From: Devosia sp. YIM 151766
Lineage (GTDB): Bacteria; Pseudomonadota; Alphaproteobacteria; Rhizobiales; Devosiaceae
NCBI RefSeq assembly: GCF_030285925.1
Contig: NZ_CP127251.1
Span: forward strand, 3,209,001 to 3,273,000
DNA: 64,000 bases
Reading direction: 5' to 3'
Position numbers and translations under genes: made by a program. Shown here piece by piece: positions 29,376 through 38,679 of the stretch. The notes under the pieces were generated by a model, which saw only the letters and a list, made by a program, of their open reading frames with translations, had not been told where the DNA came from and searched no databases. The stretch's first letter is position 1. Each line of letters opens with the position of its first letter.

Positions 29376-29812
29376 TATGGCTGCGCCTCGGGCTCCGTCA
29401 CCAGCCCGATCCGGTTATAGCCGGCACTGGAGAGCAGGCCCATCACCTTCATCACCATACCATAGGCCGTCGCGTTGTCTCCGCGGATCAGCAGGCGCTC
29501 ATCGGCATCATCATTGACCTTCTGCGCCACCAAAGCGAGCAGCTCATCCTCGGCCACAGGCTCGCGATCCACCGAGATTCCACCGTCAGCGGATACGGTG
29601 ATGGAAACCGGCGGCTTGTCGAGAGGGATCGGGTTTGCCGCCGCCTTGGGCAGGTCTATCGCCACACCCATAGCCATCAGCGGCGACGCCACCATGAAGA
29701 CGATCAGCAGCACCAGCATGACGTCGACCAATGGCGTGACATTGATCTCGCCGATTGGCGCCCGGCGTCGTCGTCCCCGGCCCTTTTTGTCCTTGCCCAT
29801 GGACATGCCCAT
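29375..29812 (-). CDS. exbD: Biopolymer transport protein ExbD
   Basis: 145 residues with a basic N-terminus, one helix (INVTPLVDVMLVLLIVFMV) carrying the proton-path aspartate, and a periplasmic ExbD/TolR domain. Shares TGATG with the exbB stop. Forms the proton-driven motor for TonB. Confidence 0.95.
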   Translation of the reverse strand: MGMSMGKDKKGRGRRRRAPIGEINVTPLVDVMLVLLIVFMVASPLMAMGVAIDLPKAAANPIPLDKPPVSITVSADGGISVDREPVAEDELLALVAQKVNDDADERLLIRGDNATAYGMVMKVMGLLSSAGYNRIGLVTEPEAQP

Positions 29813-30495
29813 CAGGCTGCCCTTCCGGCATCGAGCTGACGCGACAGCATGGCGGCAAGCCTGTCTGAAAAGCCTTCCATCCGCGCGATGAGATTGCCGG
29901 CATCGGCGCTGAGCTTATTATAGGCGATCACCGCCGGAATAGCGGCCAAAAGACCCAATGCGGTTGCCAGCAGGGCCTCGGCAATGCCCGGCGCCACCAC
30001 GGCAAGGCTCGTATTTTCCGCGGCCGCGATGGCAGTAAAGGCATTCATGATACCCCAGACGGTGCCGAACAGGCCAATGAACGGCCCGGCGCTGCCGATG
30101 GTCGCCAGAAAACCGAGCTGTTTTTCCAGCGCCTGGCTTTCCTCGCTGACCGCCAGATCGAGCGCCAGTTCCAGCCGGCTTTGCAGCCCTGGCGCATTGG
30201 CGGCTTGTTCTGCGTGGCTTTTTTCCCATTCATCCATGGCGGCGGCAAACACCGCCGAAAGCCCGCCATTCTGCGTCTCCGCCAGAGCGCGCAGTTGTTC
30301 GAAGCTCGCGCCACCGGCAAAAGCCTGTTCGAAAATGCGCATCTGCCGCTGCGAACGACCATAGGCGATGGCCCTATTGGCGATGATGGCCCAGCACCAA
30401 ACCGAAGCGAACAACAGCCCCACCATCACCGTTTTCACTACCCAATCGGCCTGCATGAACAGGCTGAACAGCGAAAAATCATGCGCCTCGCCCAT
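29812..30495 (-). CDS. exbB: Biopolymer transport protein ExbB (TolQ family)
   Basis: 227 residues with three membrane segments and the conserved block LGTVWGIMNAFTAIA followed by APGIAEALLATALGLLAAIPAVIAYN. I start at ATG 30495 (MGEAHDFSLFSLF); the frame upstream to 30561 overlaps the previous gene. Part of the hemP-to-tonB operon. Confidence 0.93.
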   Translation of the reverse strand: MGEAHDFSLFSLFMQADWVVKTVMVGLLFASVWCWAIIANRAIAYGRSQRQMRIFEQAFAGGASFEQLRALAETQNGGLSAVFAAAMDEWEKSHAEQAANAPGLQSRLELALDLAVSEESQALEKQLGFLATIGSAGPFIGLFGTVWGIMNAFTAIAAAENTSLAVVAPGIAEALLATALGLLAAIPAVIAYNKLSADAGNLIARMEGFSDRLAAMLSRQLDAGRAA

Positions 30496-30496
30496 C

Positions 30497-30925
30497 TCAG
30501 ACTCCGAAGGCGAACGCTGGCAATGCCCGCGTTTCGAGCCGGTCGAAGCACATGTCGACATTCAGCTCGGGGCCCTCGCAGGCCTTGACGTCATTGATCA
30601 ATATACGCCCCAGATTGTCGCAATCGAGCGCTGGAACCTGGAATTGCAACACCTTGGTCTTGCCCTGCGGCAGCGCCTTGAACTCAAGGGTCACCATGCG
30701 CTCGATGGCACCATCCGCCCGAAACAAAGCGACCTCGAGCGCCGTCCTGTCGATGGGCGCCTCAAGGCCGTTGGTGGCGAGAAACGTCACCTTGCAGCCC
30801 GCATCGGCCGCCTCGATGGCATTGAGTTCGATAAGGAGCGAGGGCATAGCGGCGTCCTGCTGAGCAAGGGTATTGACGGGAACCAACGCCATTGTCAGCG
30901 CTATGGCGATCCGGGCGAGGCGCAT
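30497..30925 (-). CDS. Periplasmic four-cysteine protein of the heme operon, function unknown
   Basis: 142 residues with a signal peptide (LALTMALVPVNTLA region, cut near Ala21) and four cysteines in the mature part (AGC, LDC, KAC, DMC). It begins in a TGATG overlap with the hmuS stop and is followed at once by exbB, so it belongs to the operon. Similar proteins sit between hmuS and exbB in other alphaproteobacteria, as I recall. It could handle heme or help receptor-TonB coupling; nothing in the sequence decides. Confidence 0.8.
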   Translation of the reverse strand: MRLARIAIALTMALVPVNTLAQQDAAMPSLLIELNAIEAADAGCKVTFLATNGLEAPIDRTALEVALFRADGAIERMVTLEFKALPQGKTKVLQFQVPALDCDNLGRILINDVKACEGPELNVDMCFDRLETRALPAFAFGV

Positions 30926-31968
30926 CAGGCGCTCCTTTCAAGCTTGAGCGGCAATTTCTCGGCCAGCATCCGCCAATCGTCGCGTTCCGCCTGTCCTCGC
31001 CCACGCCGCCCGAACATTTGCAGGATCGGATCGCCAGCTTCGTCAAACAGCTCGATCGACGTCAGCACACCATCCTGTGTCGGCTTACGCACCGCCCAGG
31101 CACAACTGATCTGGTCGAGGCGTAAATGCATATGGAAATTGGGCTCCATCACATTGAGCCACGGCCCCATCATCTTGATCGTCTTGATCGGCCCCCCATG
31201 GATCTGGGTACAGCCCTGATTGGCGACGAAAACCAGCAATGGCACGGCCTCAATCGCTGCCCGGTTGAACAGCGTCTCTACCGCCGAATGATCGAGTTCC
31301 CAGGCCAGTTCGGGCCCAAGCGCCTGCAAGGCCTGCAACCTGGAAATGCGTAACTCGCGCAATAGGCCGAAAACCTGATGGGTATCGGTCATACCCTGCC
31401 AGCGCTGCCGCAAAAGCGCTTCGTCCACCTTGTCCGCAAACTCCGCCTTGGCAGCGGCGGGCTGGACGGCAATCGTGTCCGCCTGTTCGGGCAGCGTTAG
31501 CTGGCCCGCGATACCCGCCCAGGCCGCCAGGTCGGTGCGTGGCCGCGCATGCACCTTATGCACCGCATTGCCCTGGGCATCGAAAAACTGCATGGACCGA
31601 TGCACCTTGCCCTTGTCATCATGCCGTTCGATGGCAAAGCCATGCTGCCAATGCCTGGGGAAAATCCGCAGGTCGATCTGCTCGCCGATGACCATGGCGG
31701 CGTGCGGGGATATTTCGACGCGCTCTACCGGTCCGATCTTTTCGCTCACGCAGCTTTCGTTGCGTGTCAGCGCCATAATCTCCCCTGCTCCGGCCAGGCC
31801 ATTGAGCAGAGCACTGACATCGGGCTTGATGGCCACGATATCGGCGCCGACCTGAGCGGCCACCAGTTCTGCTTCCGAAAAGCCGTGGATGCGCGCCAGG
31901 TCACGCGCACGCATCGTTGGATTGGTTTGGCGAAGATCGCGGATTTCCGCGGCGGATTTGCTGCTCAT
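30925..31968 (-). CDS. hmuS: Hemin-degrading/heme-trafficking factor HmuS
   Basis: 347 residues with two tandem HemS/HmuS domains. The start MSSKSAAEIRDLRQTNPTMRARDLARIHGFSEAELVAA is typical, as are HGFAIE and HARPRTDLAAW segments. HmuS-type proteins bind heme in the cytoplasm and pass it on or open the ring. It follows hemP by 10 bases and leads the rest of the operon. Confidence 0.95.
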   Translation of the reverse strand: MSSKSAAEIRDLRQTNPTMRARDLARIHGFSEAELVAAQVGADIVAIKPDVSALLNGLAGAGEIMALTRNESCVSEKIGPVERVEISPHAAMVIGEQIDLRIFPRHWQHGFAIERHDDKGKVHRSMQFFDAQGNAVHKVHARPRTDLAAWAGIAGQLTLPEQADTIAVQPAAAKAEFADKVDEALLRQRWQGMTDTHQVFGLLRELRISRLQALQALGPELAWELDHSAVETLFNRAAIEAVPLLVFVANQGCTQIHGGPIKTIKMMGPWLNVMEPNFHMHLRLDQISCAWAVRKPTQDGVLTSIELFDEAGDPILQMFGRRGRGQAERDDWRMLAEKLPLKLERSA

Positions 31969-31978
31969 CGGGAATGTC

Positions 31979-32158
31979 TTATTTTGTGAGAATGAGTTTA
32001 TTCTGCTTGGTAATGCGAAGCGTATATTCTGAACCAGCGTGAATAATCGTCAAAGAACGACTGTCATGGAAAATATCCTCGCTTTTGACCGATTTTTTAG
32101 GTGTAGTTGCTTCCAACTTCGACTCTGAATACTTCTTGTCGTTCTCGGGGCGGGTCAT
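31979..32158 (-). CDS. hemP: Hemin uptake protein HemP
   Basis: 59 residues ending in SRSLTIIHAGSEYTLRITKQNKLILTK, a clear HemP C-terminus. I use ATG 32158 (MTRPENDKK). HemP/HmuP in rhizobia activates transcription of the heme receptor gene; here the receptor is divergent and 380 bases away, which fits. Confidence 0.92.
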   Translation of the reverse strand: MTRPENDKKYSESKLEATTPKKSVKSEDIFHDSRSLTIIHAGSEYTLRITKQNKLILTK

Positions 32159-32271
32159 GTCGATCTGACTTTCACAACGTTTATGCCAGAGCGGCAAAGG
32201 GTCGGACCCCGCTGGTTCTCAGGGCCGGTGGTACCTGCTCTTTTCCCTCGTAACAATAGCTGACATTCAGA

Positions 32272-32340
32272 ATCATATTTTTATGATGCATGCAAGAGGT
32301 GTCATGACCAGCGCCTATGCTCAGGAAAATTCAGAATTTT
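32272..32340. promoter_or_regulatory. Two palindromes in the hemP/hmuR divergent promoter region
   Basis: ATCATA-TTTT-TATGAT (32272-32287) and AAAATTC-A-GAATTTT (32326-32340) are perfect inverted repeats in the 380-base region between hemP and the receptor gene. AT-rich dyads of this kind serve Irr, RirA or Fur in iron-regulated alphaproteobacterial genes. A third weaker dyad, TATTTC/GAAATA (32504-32524), stands just before the receptor. Which regulator binds cannot be told. Confidence 0.5.
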
Positions 32341-32539
32341 GCGTAAATTCCGGCCATGCGGGCAATGCTCGCTTGACTCCCTTTCGTTCCAGAGAATAAT
32401 AGATGATGAATTCGGTCATAATAATGATCCGGGATGGCGGCGCTTGCGGGCGCCGCGCATCTGCCAGCGAGCCTCTCCCGACACCTCGGGCCTGCCAGCC
32501 AGCTATTTCAAATAAAGCGAAATATAGTTTGGGGCTCTC

Positions 32540-34843
32540 ATGAATAATCATGCTTGGGGTGCGCGACCTGCTGCGCCGAGTTTTGGCACACGCTTAGGGC
32601 TGCTCGTCACAGCAGGTCTGCTCGCAGGAACGGTGTTGGCGGCAGTGCCCGCCTATGCACAGACGACGCTTTCGAGCGCACAGGTGACGCAACTCAAGCG
32701 GCTGACCGTCACCGCGACGCGCCGCGCCGCGCAGGTGCTGGACGTGCCGGCGTCGGTTTCGGTTGTCAGCGCCGAAGATCTTGAAAAGCGCGTCGTGCGC
32801 GACATTCAGGATCTGGTGCGCTACCAGCCGGGCGTGTCAGTGGACCGGCAGACGGCAGTCACCAATCCGTTCGGCCAGCTCACCCAGTTCAACATTCGCG
32901 GCATGGGCGGCAATCGGGTTCAGATGACCGTGGATGGCTCGCGTGTTCAGGAACGCATCACCGACGGCAGTCGCGATTTTGTCGATCCGTTCAACATGAA
33001 GGCGGTCGAGATCGTACGCGGCCCCAATTCGGTTCTCTGGGGTGCAGACGCATTGGGCGGCACCGTCGCCTTCCGCACCAAGGACCCCTCGGACCTTCTC
33101 GATGGCCAGGACAAGCCCTGGGCGGTGGAAATCAAGACCAGCTTTGACAGCTTCGACACCAGCTGGAGGAAGCAGATCACCGCTGCCTATGATTTCGGCG
33201 ATGTGCAGGTACTCGGCAGCTTCGGCAACCTGACCAGCACCGAGCCCAAGGCCATCAAAGCCGATCCTGAAGGTGGCATCTGGGGCTGCCCGCTGCGTCC
33301 GGCAAGCTTCCGCTGCGACCGCCTCTTCCCGGCAGATACGTCTGCTTATAATGGCTTGGCCAAGGTGGTCTGGACCCCCAATGCCGATCACGAATTCAAG
33401 CTGACCGGCGAATTCTTCGCCCGTGAGACCAATGTCGATCAGCTATGGGACCCGTTTGCGGCTGCCGCTCCCCCGTCTGAATACTATACGTCAGATGCTT
33501 ATCCGCGCGTTCTCGAGATGTTGCGCTCGCGTCTCGCAGTCTCGCATGACTGGCAGGTCGGGGCTGACTGGCTGGATTCGGTGAAGTGGAACCTGTCCTA
33601 TTCGCCACAAACGCGCGATATGAAGAGCACAGCGTTCAGGACTTATGCGAACCGCCAGCAGATCGTCGAGCAGATCCGCAATTACAGCGAGAGCTTTCTC
33701 GAAGCCGACCTGCAATTGCAATCCTCCTTCGACGCCGGCGACACCTTCCATACGCTGACCTACGGCTTTGATGGCGACATCATGCGCGGCGATTATGTCG
33801 GCACGAACTCGACCTACAATTCGCTGACGGGCCTGACGACCGTTCTGGAGAACCAGGGCTTCAGCTTCCCCCGCACCACGACGGCCCGTGCCGACTTCTT
33901 CATCCAGGACGAAATCAAGCTATTCGAAGATCGTCTGACCGTTACGCCCGGTATCCGCATCGCCAATTACTACATGGAGCCCGAGGGCGCCTACACCGGT
34001 CTGCCGGGCTATACGCCGGGACCAGTCAGTAACACGACGCTGCTGAAGAAATTGTCGGTTTCCTATGAACTCGACGACACTCTCTCGGTGTTCGCCGCCT
34101 ATGGCGAGGGCTTCAAGATGCCCAATGCCCAGCAATTGTTCCAGTCGAGTCAGGGCATCGGCGCGACGGGATTTGTCAACATTATTCCCAATCCCAACCT
34201 GCAACCGGAATCGGTGCAGAATTTTGAGGTTGGTCTGCGCGGCGAGTACGACCAGGGCTGGTTCAGCCTTGGCGGTTTCTATGCCAAATACGACAATTTC
34301 ATCCGCAGCCTTCAGCCCGTCCCCGGTCAGCCCGACACCTATTGGTCCGACAATGTGGAATCGGTGAATTTGTGGGGCATCGAAGTCGCTGGTGAGTACG
34401 AGGTTTATGAGAATATCTTTGCCTCTGCCAATGTGAGCTGGCAGATCGGACGGCAGCAGCTTGCGGCCAATGCGGCGGAAACCGCCTTTGACGGTGCCGT
34501 TCCGCTGACCGCCGTGCTCGGCGTTCGCTACGAACTGCCCGAGCATGGTCTCGATTTCGAAGTGCTGGGCACATTCGCCGCCGGCCCGACCGAACGCGCC
34601 AGCGCCACGACTTTCAAGCCCGATGGTTACGCCATCTTCGACGCCTTCGGTCGCTGGAAGCCGTCCGAGAACGTCGAGATCAGCTTCGGCGTGCAGAACA
34701 TCTTCGACACCGCCTATTTCCCCAATACCTTGACCGGCTACGACACGATCCAAGCCGATGACAGAGTCAAGGCGCAGAACCCATTGGAACTTCAGCGCGG
34801 CCCTGGCCGCACCTTCAAGGTCGGCACCACCGTCCGCTTCTGA
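32540..34843 (+). CDS. hmuR: TonB-dependent heme receptor
   Basis: 767 residues: signal peptide ending VPAYAQ, TonB box-like LKRLTVTATR, plug domain (VPASVSVVSAEDLEKR; FNIRGMGGNRVQMTVDGSR) and a 22-strand barrel ending in a C-terminal aromatic (TTVRF). The heme-receptor motif NPNLQPES is present; the FRAP box is changed to FKMP. It brings heme or hemoproteins across the outer membrane using the TonB system encoded divergently. ABC genes hmuTUV are not in the window. Confidence 0.93.
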   Translation: MNNHAWGARPAAPSFGTRLGLLVTAGLLAGTVLAAVPAYAQTTLSSAQVTQLKRLTVTATRRAAQVLDVPASVSVVSAEDLEKRVVRDIQDLVRYQPGVSVDRQTAVTNPFGQLTQFNIRGMGGNRVQMTVDGSRVQERITDGSRDFVDPFNMKAVEIVRGPNSVLWGADALGGTVAFRTKDPSDLLDGQDKPWAVEIKTSFDSFDTSWRKQITAAYDFGDVQVLGSFGNLTSTEPKAIKADPEGGIWGCPLRPASFRCDRLFPADTSAYNGLAKVVWTPNADHEFKLTGEFFARETNVDQLWDPFAAAAPPSEYYTSDAYPRVLEMLRSRLAVSHDWQVGADWLDSVKWNLSYSPQTRDMKSTAFRTYANRQQIVEQIRNYSESFLEADLQLQSSFDAGDTFHTLTYGFDGDIMRGDYVGTNSTYNSLTGLTTVLENQGFSFPRTTTARADFFIQDEIKLFEDRLTVTPGIRIANYYMEPEGAYTGLPGYTPGPVSNTTLLKKLSVSYELDDTLSVFAAYGEGFKMPNAQQLFQSSQGIGATGFVNIIPNPNLQPESVQNFEVGLRGEYDQGWFSLGGFYAKYDNFIRSLQPVPGQPDTYWSDNVESVNLWGIEVAGEYEVYENIFASANVSWQIGRQQLAANAAETAFDGAVPLTAVLGVRYELPEHGLDFEVLGTFAAGPTERASATTFKPDGYAIFDAFGRWKPSENVEISFGVQNIFDTAYFPNTLTGYDTIQADDRVKAQNPLELQRGPGRTFKVGTTVRF

Positions 34844-34893
34844 TCCGCAATCCCAGGCCGGGGGAACCAGCCCTCCGGCGGCTTTTTCGCGCA

Positions 34894-36360
34894 ATGGGCA
34901 TGATCATGCTGAAAGTCCTCTCACAATTCTGGCGGCTAATGGCTCTTTGCCTGAAGGGCGATCCCTACAAGCTGGGCCTGGTCCTGTTTGCCGCCGTAGT
35001 GGGGCTCGAACTGCTCAGCGTTGCGGTCAGTCTGCGCATCATTCAGTGGACCGGCGATTTCTATGGTGCACTCGAACGCATGGAGGTCAACGAAGCCATC
35101 TGGCAGGTCGGGGCCTTCGGTATCATCGTCGCGGCCAATACAGTGCGGCATCTGTGCAGCATGTTCATGCGCAAGCGGCTCGAAATGCGCTGGCGCACGA
35201 GCTTGACCGCCAACGCGCTGGACATCTGGTTGAGCAACAAGGCCTTTTGGCATCTGGCTGCGGATGGCAAGGAAGGCATCGACAATCCCGACCAGCGCAT
35301 CGCCGAGGATTGCATCATCTTTCTGCAGAAGCTGATGGGCGAGGCGCTGGACCTGATTTCCCGGGTGGTCGGCCTTCTCTCCTATATCGTCGTACTCTGG
35401 GGCCTGGCGCAATTCCCTCTCTCGCTGGCCTTTATCGGCCTGCCGGTCGAAATCCCGCATTATATGATCTGGGCCGCCTTCCTTTATGTGGCGCTCTCCA
35501 GCGTCCTGACTCATCTTCTCGGCAAGCCGCTCAAACCACTTCTGATGCAGCAGCAACGCCGCGAAGCCGATTTCCGCTTCGGCCTTGCCCGCTTGCGCGC
35601 CAATACCGATGCGGTGGCTCTGGGCCAAGGCGAAGCGGCCGAACGCCGCGTTCTCGACAAGCGCTTCGACGGCGTCGTGCAGAACTGGCGCAAACTGGTG
35701 AACCGCGAACTCATCCTGTCGAGCTTCACCTTCCCATTCAATCATTCCGTCCTGCGCATCCCGCTTTTCGTCGCCCTGCCCGGCTATCTTGCCGGACACG
35801 TCGCTTTTGGCGGATTGATGCAGCTGGCCACCGCGTTTTCGAGCGTTGTGACCACACTGTCCTGGTTCATTTTCTCCTATCGCGATCTCGCCGATCTTGT
35901 GGCGGCGTCCTCGCGCCTCGACAATTTTCTCGAGGCTGCCAAGCGCGCCGGACGAATCCATGGCGGCCTGACATTGCGGTCGGGCGCGCAGACCGCGACA
36001 ATCTCCGAGGTCAGTGTGGCCACGCCGGATGGCCGCACCCTGCTTGAGGTGCCGCAAACCTCCCTGGCGCAAGGCGAGGTTATCTGGGTGCGCGGCGCTT
36101 CGGGTCTTGGAAAGACCACCCTGTTCAAGGCCCTGGCCGGCCTCTGGCCACATGCCAACGGCCGCTTCGAGACGACTGGCGAGCATCTGTTCATGCCGCA
36201 AAAGCCCTATTTTGTCAATCGGCACCGAACTTTGACCCCTTATCGGCGCCCAATATTGACCCCCTTATTGGATGGCTGTGGAGCGGGGCGGATGGCAGAG
36301 CTGGTCAGGGTTGCGGCGCTATCCGGCCCGCGGGGGCAGGATGTCAGATACGGTTTTTGA
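34894..36360 (+). pseudogene. SbmA/YddA-like ABC transporter, 3' end cut by IS21 element
   Basis: The fused permease-ATPase begins with about six membrane helices (residues 20-330) and has Walker A GASGLGKTTLFKALAGLWPHA near residue 405. Native sequence stops at about base 36212 (MPQKPY, the start of the Q-loop). The following 48 codons come from the left end of the insertion element. The ABC signature and Walker B are missing, so ATPase function should be lost. SbmA/YddA-type proteins transport peptides or vitamins. No 3' remnant was found elsewhere in the window. Confidence 0.85.
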
Positions 36361-37075
36361 AGCGCCAGCTGTCGTTGCCGGTTTCGACGATATCGCAGTG
36401 ATGGGTGAGCCGGTCGAGCAGCGCCGTGGTCATCTTGGCGTCGCCGAAGACGGACGGCCATTCCCCGAAGGTGAGGTTGGTGGTGACGATGACCGAGGTC
36501 TGCTCGTAGAGGCGGCTGATCAGGTGGAACAGCAACTGGCCTCCTGACTGGGCGAAGGGCAGATAGCCCAGTTCATCGAGCACGACGACGTCCTTGCGGC
36601 CCATATAGTCGGCCAGGCGCCCCTGCCGACCGGCGCGGGTCTCTGCCTCGAGCCGGTTGACCAGATCGACGACGTTGAAGAAGCGGCCTCGCGCGCCGTT
36701 GCGGATGCAGGCCCGGGCAATGGCGATCGCCAGATGGGTCTTGCCAGTTCCGGTACCACCGACCAGCACCAGGTTACGCTGCATGGCCAGGAAGTTGCCG
36801 GCGGCCAGATCGCGCACCAGGGTCTCGTTGATGCCAGTGCCTTCGAAGGTGAAGTCGTCGATGTCCTTGGCCAGGGGCAGCTTGGCGATGGTCATCTGGT
36901 ACTTGATCGAGCGGGCCTGCTTCTCGGCGATCTCGGAGGTGAGCAGGTCCGAGACGATGCGAGCGGGCTGATGCTCGCGTTTGATCGCCGTGGCGATGAT
37001 CTCGTCATAGGCGCTCTTCATGCCATAGAGCTTGAGCGTGTTCATGGTGGTCAGGATCTCGGAGCGTTCCATCAT
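36344..37075 (-). CDS. istB: IS21-family helper ATPase IstB
   Basis: 243 residues, AAA+ protein with Walker [10 protein letters not shown] and Walker [11 protein letters not shown]. IstB selects the target and activates IstA. It overlaps istA by four bases. Full length, no stop or frameshift seen. Confidence 0.95.
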   Translation of the reverse strand: MMERSEILTTMNTLKLYGMKSAYDEIIATAIKREHQPARIVSDLLTSEIAEKQARSIKYQMTIAKLPLAKDIDDFTFEGTGINETLVRDLAAGNFLAMQRNLVLVGGTGTGKTHLAIAIARACIRNGARGRFFNVVDLVNRLEAETRAGRQGRLADYMGRKDVVVLDELGYLPFAQSGGQLLFHLISRLYEQTSVIVTTNLTFGEWPSVFGDAKMTTALLDRLTHHCDIVETGNDSWRFKNRI

Positions 37076-38574
37076 ATTGCCCTCCTCAGGCTGTCGTAGC
37101 GGGAACAGTCGGCCATGGGCTCGACGCGGAGCCGGAGGGCCTGTGGGGTATTGAGGATGGTGACCGGGCTGCGGGGTTCGCGCTGCCGGGCCAGGATGTT
37201 GAGCACGATATCGGCGGAGCAGACCCCTTCACGCAGCGCCTCGGCACAGGCCGCCTCGACCGCCGGCAAGCCATCGCTGAGCACGGCGGTCAGGATGGTG
37301 ACCATCTGCCGGCCCCCATCGGTTGCCGAGCCCAACCGGCGCCGGATCTTCTCGATGCTGGCCGGCAGCACCCAGTCCTTGAAGGGCGCGCCATTGCGCC
37401 AGGCGCCGGGCTTGCGCGCCAGCACCGGCACGTAATGCCAGGGGTCATAGACGGTCTGGTCGCGACCGAAGATGCGGGGATGTTCACCCACTGGCCTGCC
37501 GTCCTGACGCAGCTCGATCCGATCGGCATAGGCCCGGATCTCGACCGGTCGCCCCACCGCACTGGCCATCACCGAGTACTTGTTGTTATCGAACCGAACC
37601 AGGCAGGTCTTGGAGACCGAGGCCGTCACCGCATGGAAGCCGTCGAACCGGCCGGCATAAGGCACCAGACTGCCGCGCTCTGCCTCGAAGGCTTCCCAGA
37701 TGGTCTGGTCGCGGAACTCGGGATGGCGATGCGCCCGGGCATAGGCAATGGTCTTGTCCAGCAGCAGGGCATTGAGCTCGTCATAGCTGCTCACGCGCAG
37801 GCGGGGCGTGAAGAAGCGCTCCCGCACCAGCCCGACCTGGTTCTCGACCTGGCCCTTCTCCCAACCTGAGGCGGGTGTGCAGGCCACAGGGTCGATCAGA
37901 TAATGCCCGCACATCTGCAGGAACCGGCGATTGTAGACTCGATCCTTGCCCACCAGGATCGTATCGACCGCCGTCTTCATGTTGTCGTAGATGCCGCGCG
38001 TGCAGGTGCCCTTGAAGAAGGCGAAGGCCCGATCATGAGCGTCGAACACCATCTCCTGGGTCTCGCGTGGATAGGCCCGCACGAACAGCATCCGGCTATG
38101 GCAGAGCCGGACATGGGCGACCTTGACCGTCACCGTGGTGCCGTTGATCAGCACCACGTCGTGGCTCCAGTCGAACTGGTAGGCCTCGCCCGGCGCAAAG
38201 CTCAGCGGCACGAAGGCGGATGCAACCGTAGCGGAGCGATCCTGATCCCAGTTCCGGGCATAGCGACGAACTGCATCGTAGCTGCCCGAATAGCCCAGTC
38301 CCGTGAGTTCCTCGAACACCCGGATCAGCGTCAGCCGCTCACGCGCAGCCTTCCCTTCATTGGCCAGCAATAGCTTATCCAGATCCCCCTGCCACGGACC
38401 GATCCGGGGCAGCGGCTGCTTCTCACGCTCATAGGAAAAGCTCGTCTCACCCGACCGGATGATCTTGCGCACCGTGTTGCGCGCAACATGCAACTCCCGC
38501 TCAATCTGCTTGATGGACTTGCCCTGCACAAAATATGCCCGACGAACCCGTGCAATCGTATCCACGCACTTCAT
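37072..38574 (-). CDS. istA: IS21-family transposase IstA
   Basis: 500 residues: N-terminal helix-turn-helix ([21 protein letters not shown]), integrase-type catalytic core with Asp in YQFDWSHD, Asp in [10 protein letters not shown] and Glu in KGQVENQVG, then a C-terminal beta domain. Full length for the family, so the element may be active. Confidence 0.95.
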   Translation of the reverse strand: MKCVDTIARVRRAYFVQGKSIKQIERELHVARNTVRKIIRSGETSFSYEREKQPLPRIGPWQGDLDKLLLANEGKAARERLTLIRVFEELTGLGYSGSYDAVRRYARNWDQDRSATVASAFVPLSFAPGEAYQFDWSHDVVLINGTTVTVKVAHVRLCHSRMLFVRAYPRETQEMVFDAHDRAFAFFKGTCTRGIYDNMKTAVDTILVGKDRVYNRRFLQMCGHYLIDPVACTPASGWEKGQVENQVGLVRERFFTPRLRVSSYDELNALLLDKTIAYARAHRHPEFRDQTIWEAFEAERGSLVPYAGRFDGFHAVTASVSKTCLVRFDNNKYSVMASAVGRPVEIRAYADRIELRQDGRPVGEHPRIFGRDQTVYDPWHYVPVLARKPGAWRNGAPFKDWVLPASIEKIRRRLGSATDGGRQMVTILTAVLSDGLPAVEAACAEALREGVCSADIVLNILARQREPRSPVTILNTPQALRLRVEPMADCSRYDSLRRAI

Positions 38575-38679
38575 CCCCCAACCGCCTATCCCAAACCAAA
38601 GGACGGACAGTCTGCCTAAAACACAAAATGGGGGGTCAATATTGGACGCCGATTACCCCCGGTAAGGGGTCAAATTTGC

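Noticed and set aside
30925..31968. Calling hmuS a heme oxygenase
   Set aside because: The sequence is of the HemS/HmuS/ChuX-type two-domain family, not HugZ or HO-1; its activity is debated, so only the family is stated.
34758..36047. 429-codon open frame overlapping hmuR end and the ABC gene
   Set aside because: Alternate-frame shadow; the other frame has recognisable transporter helices and Walker A.
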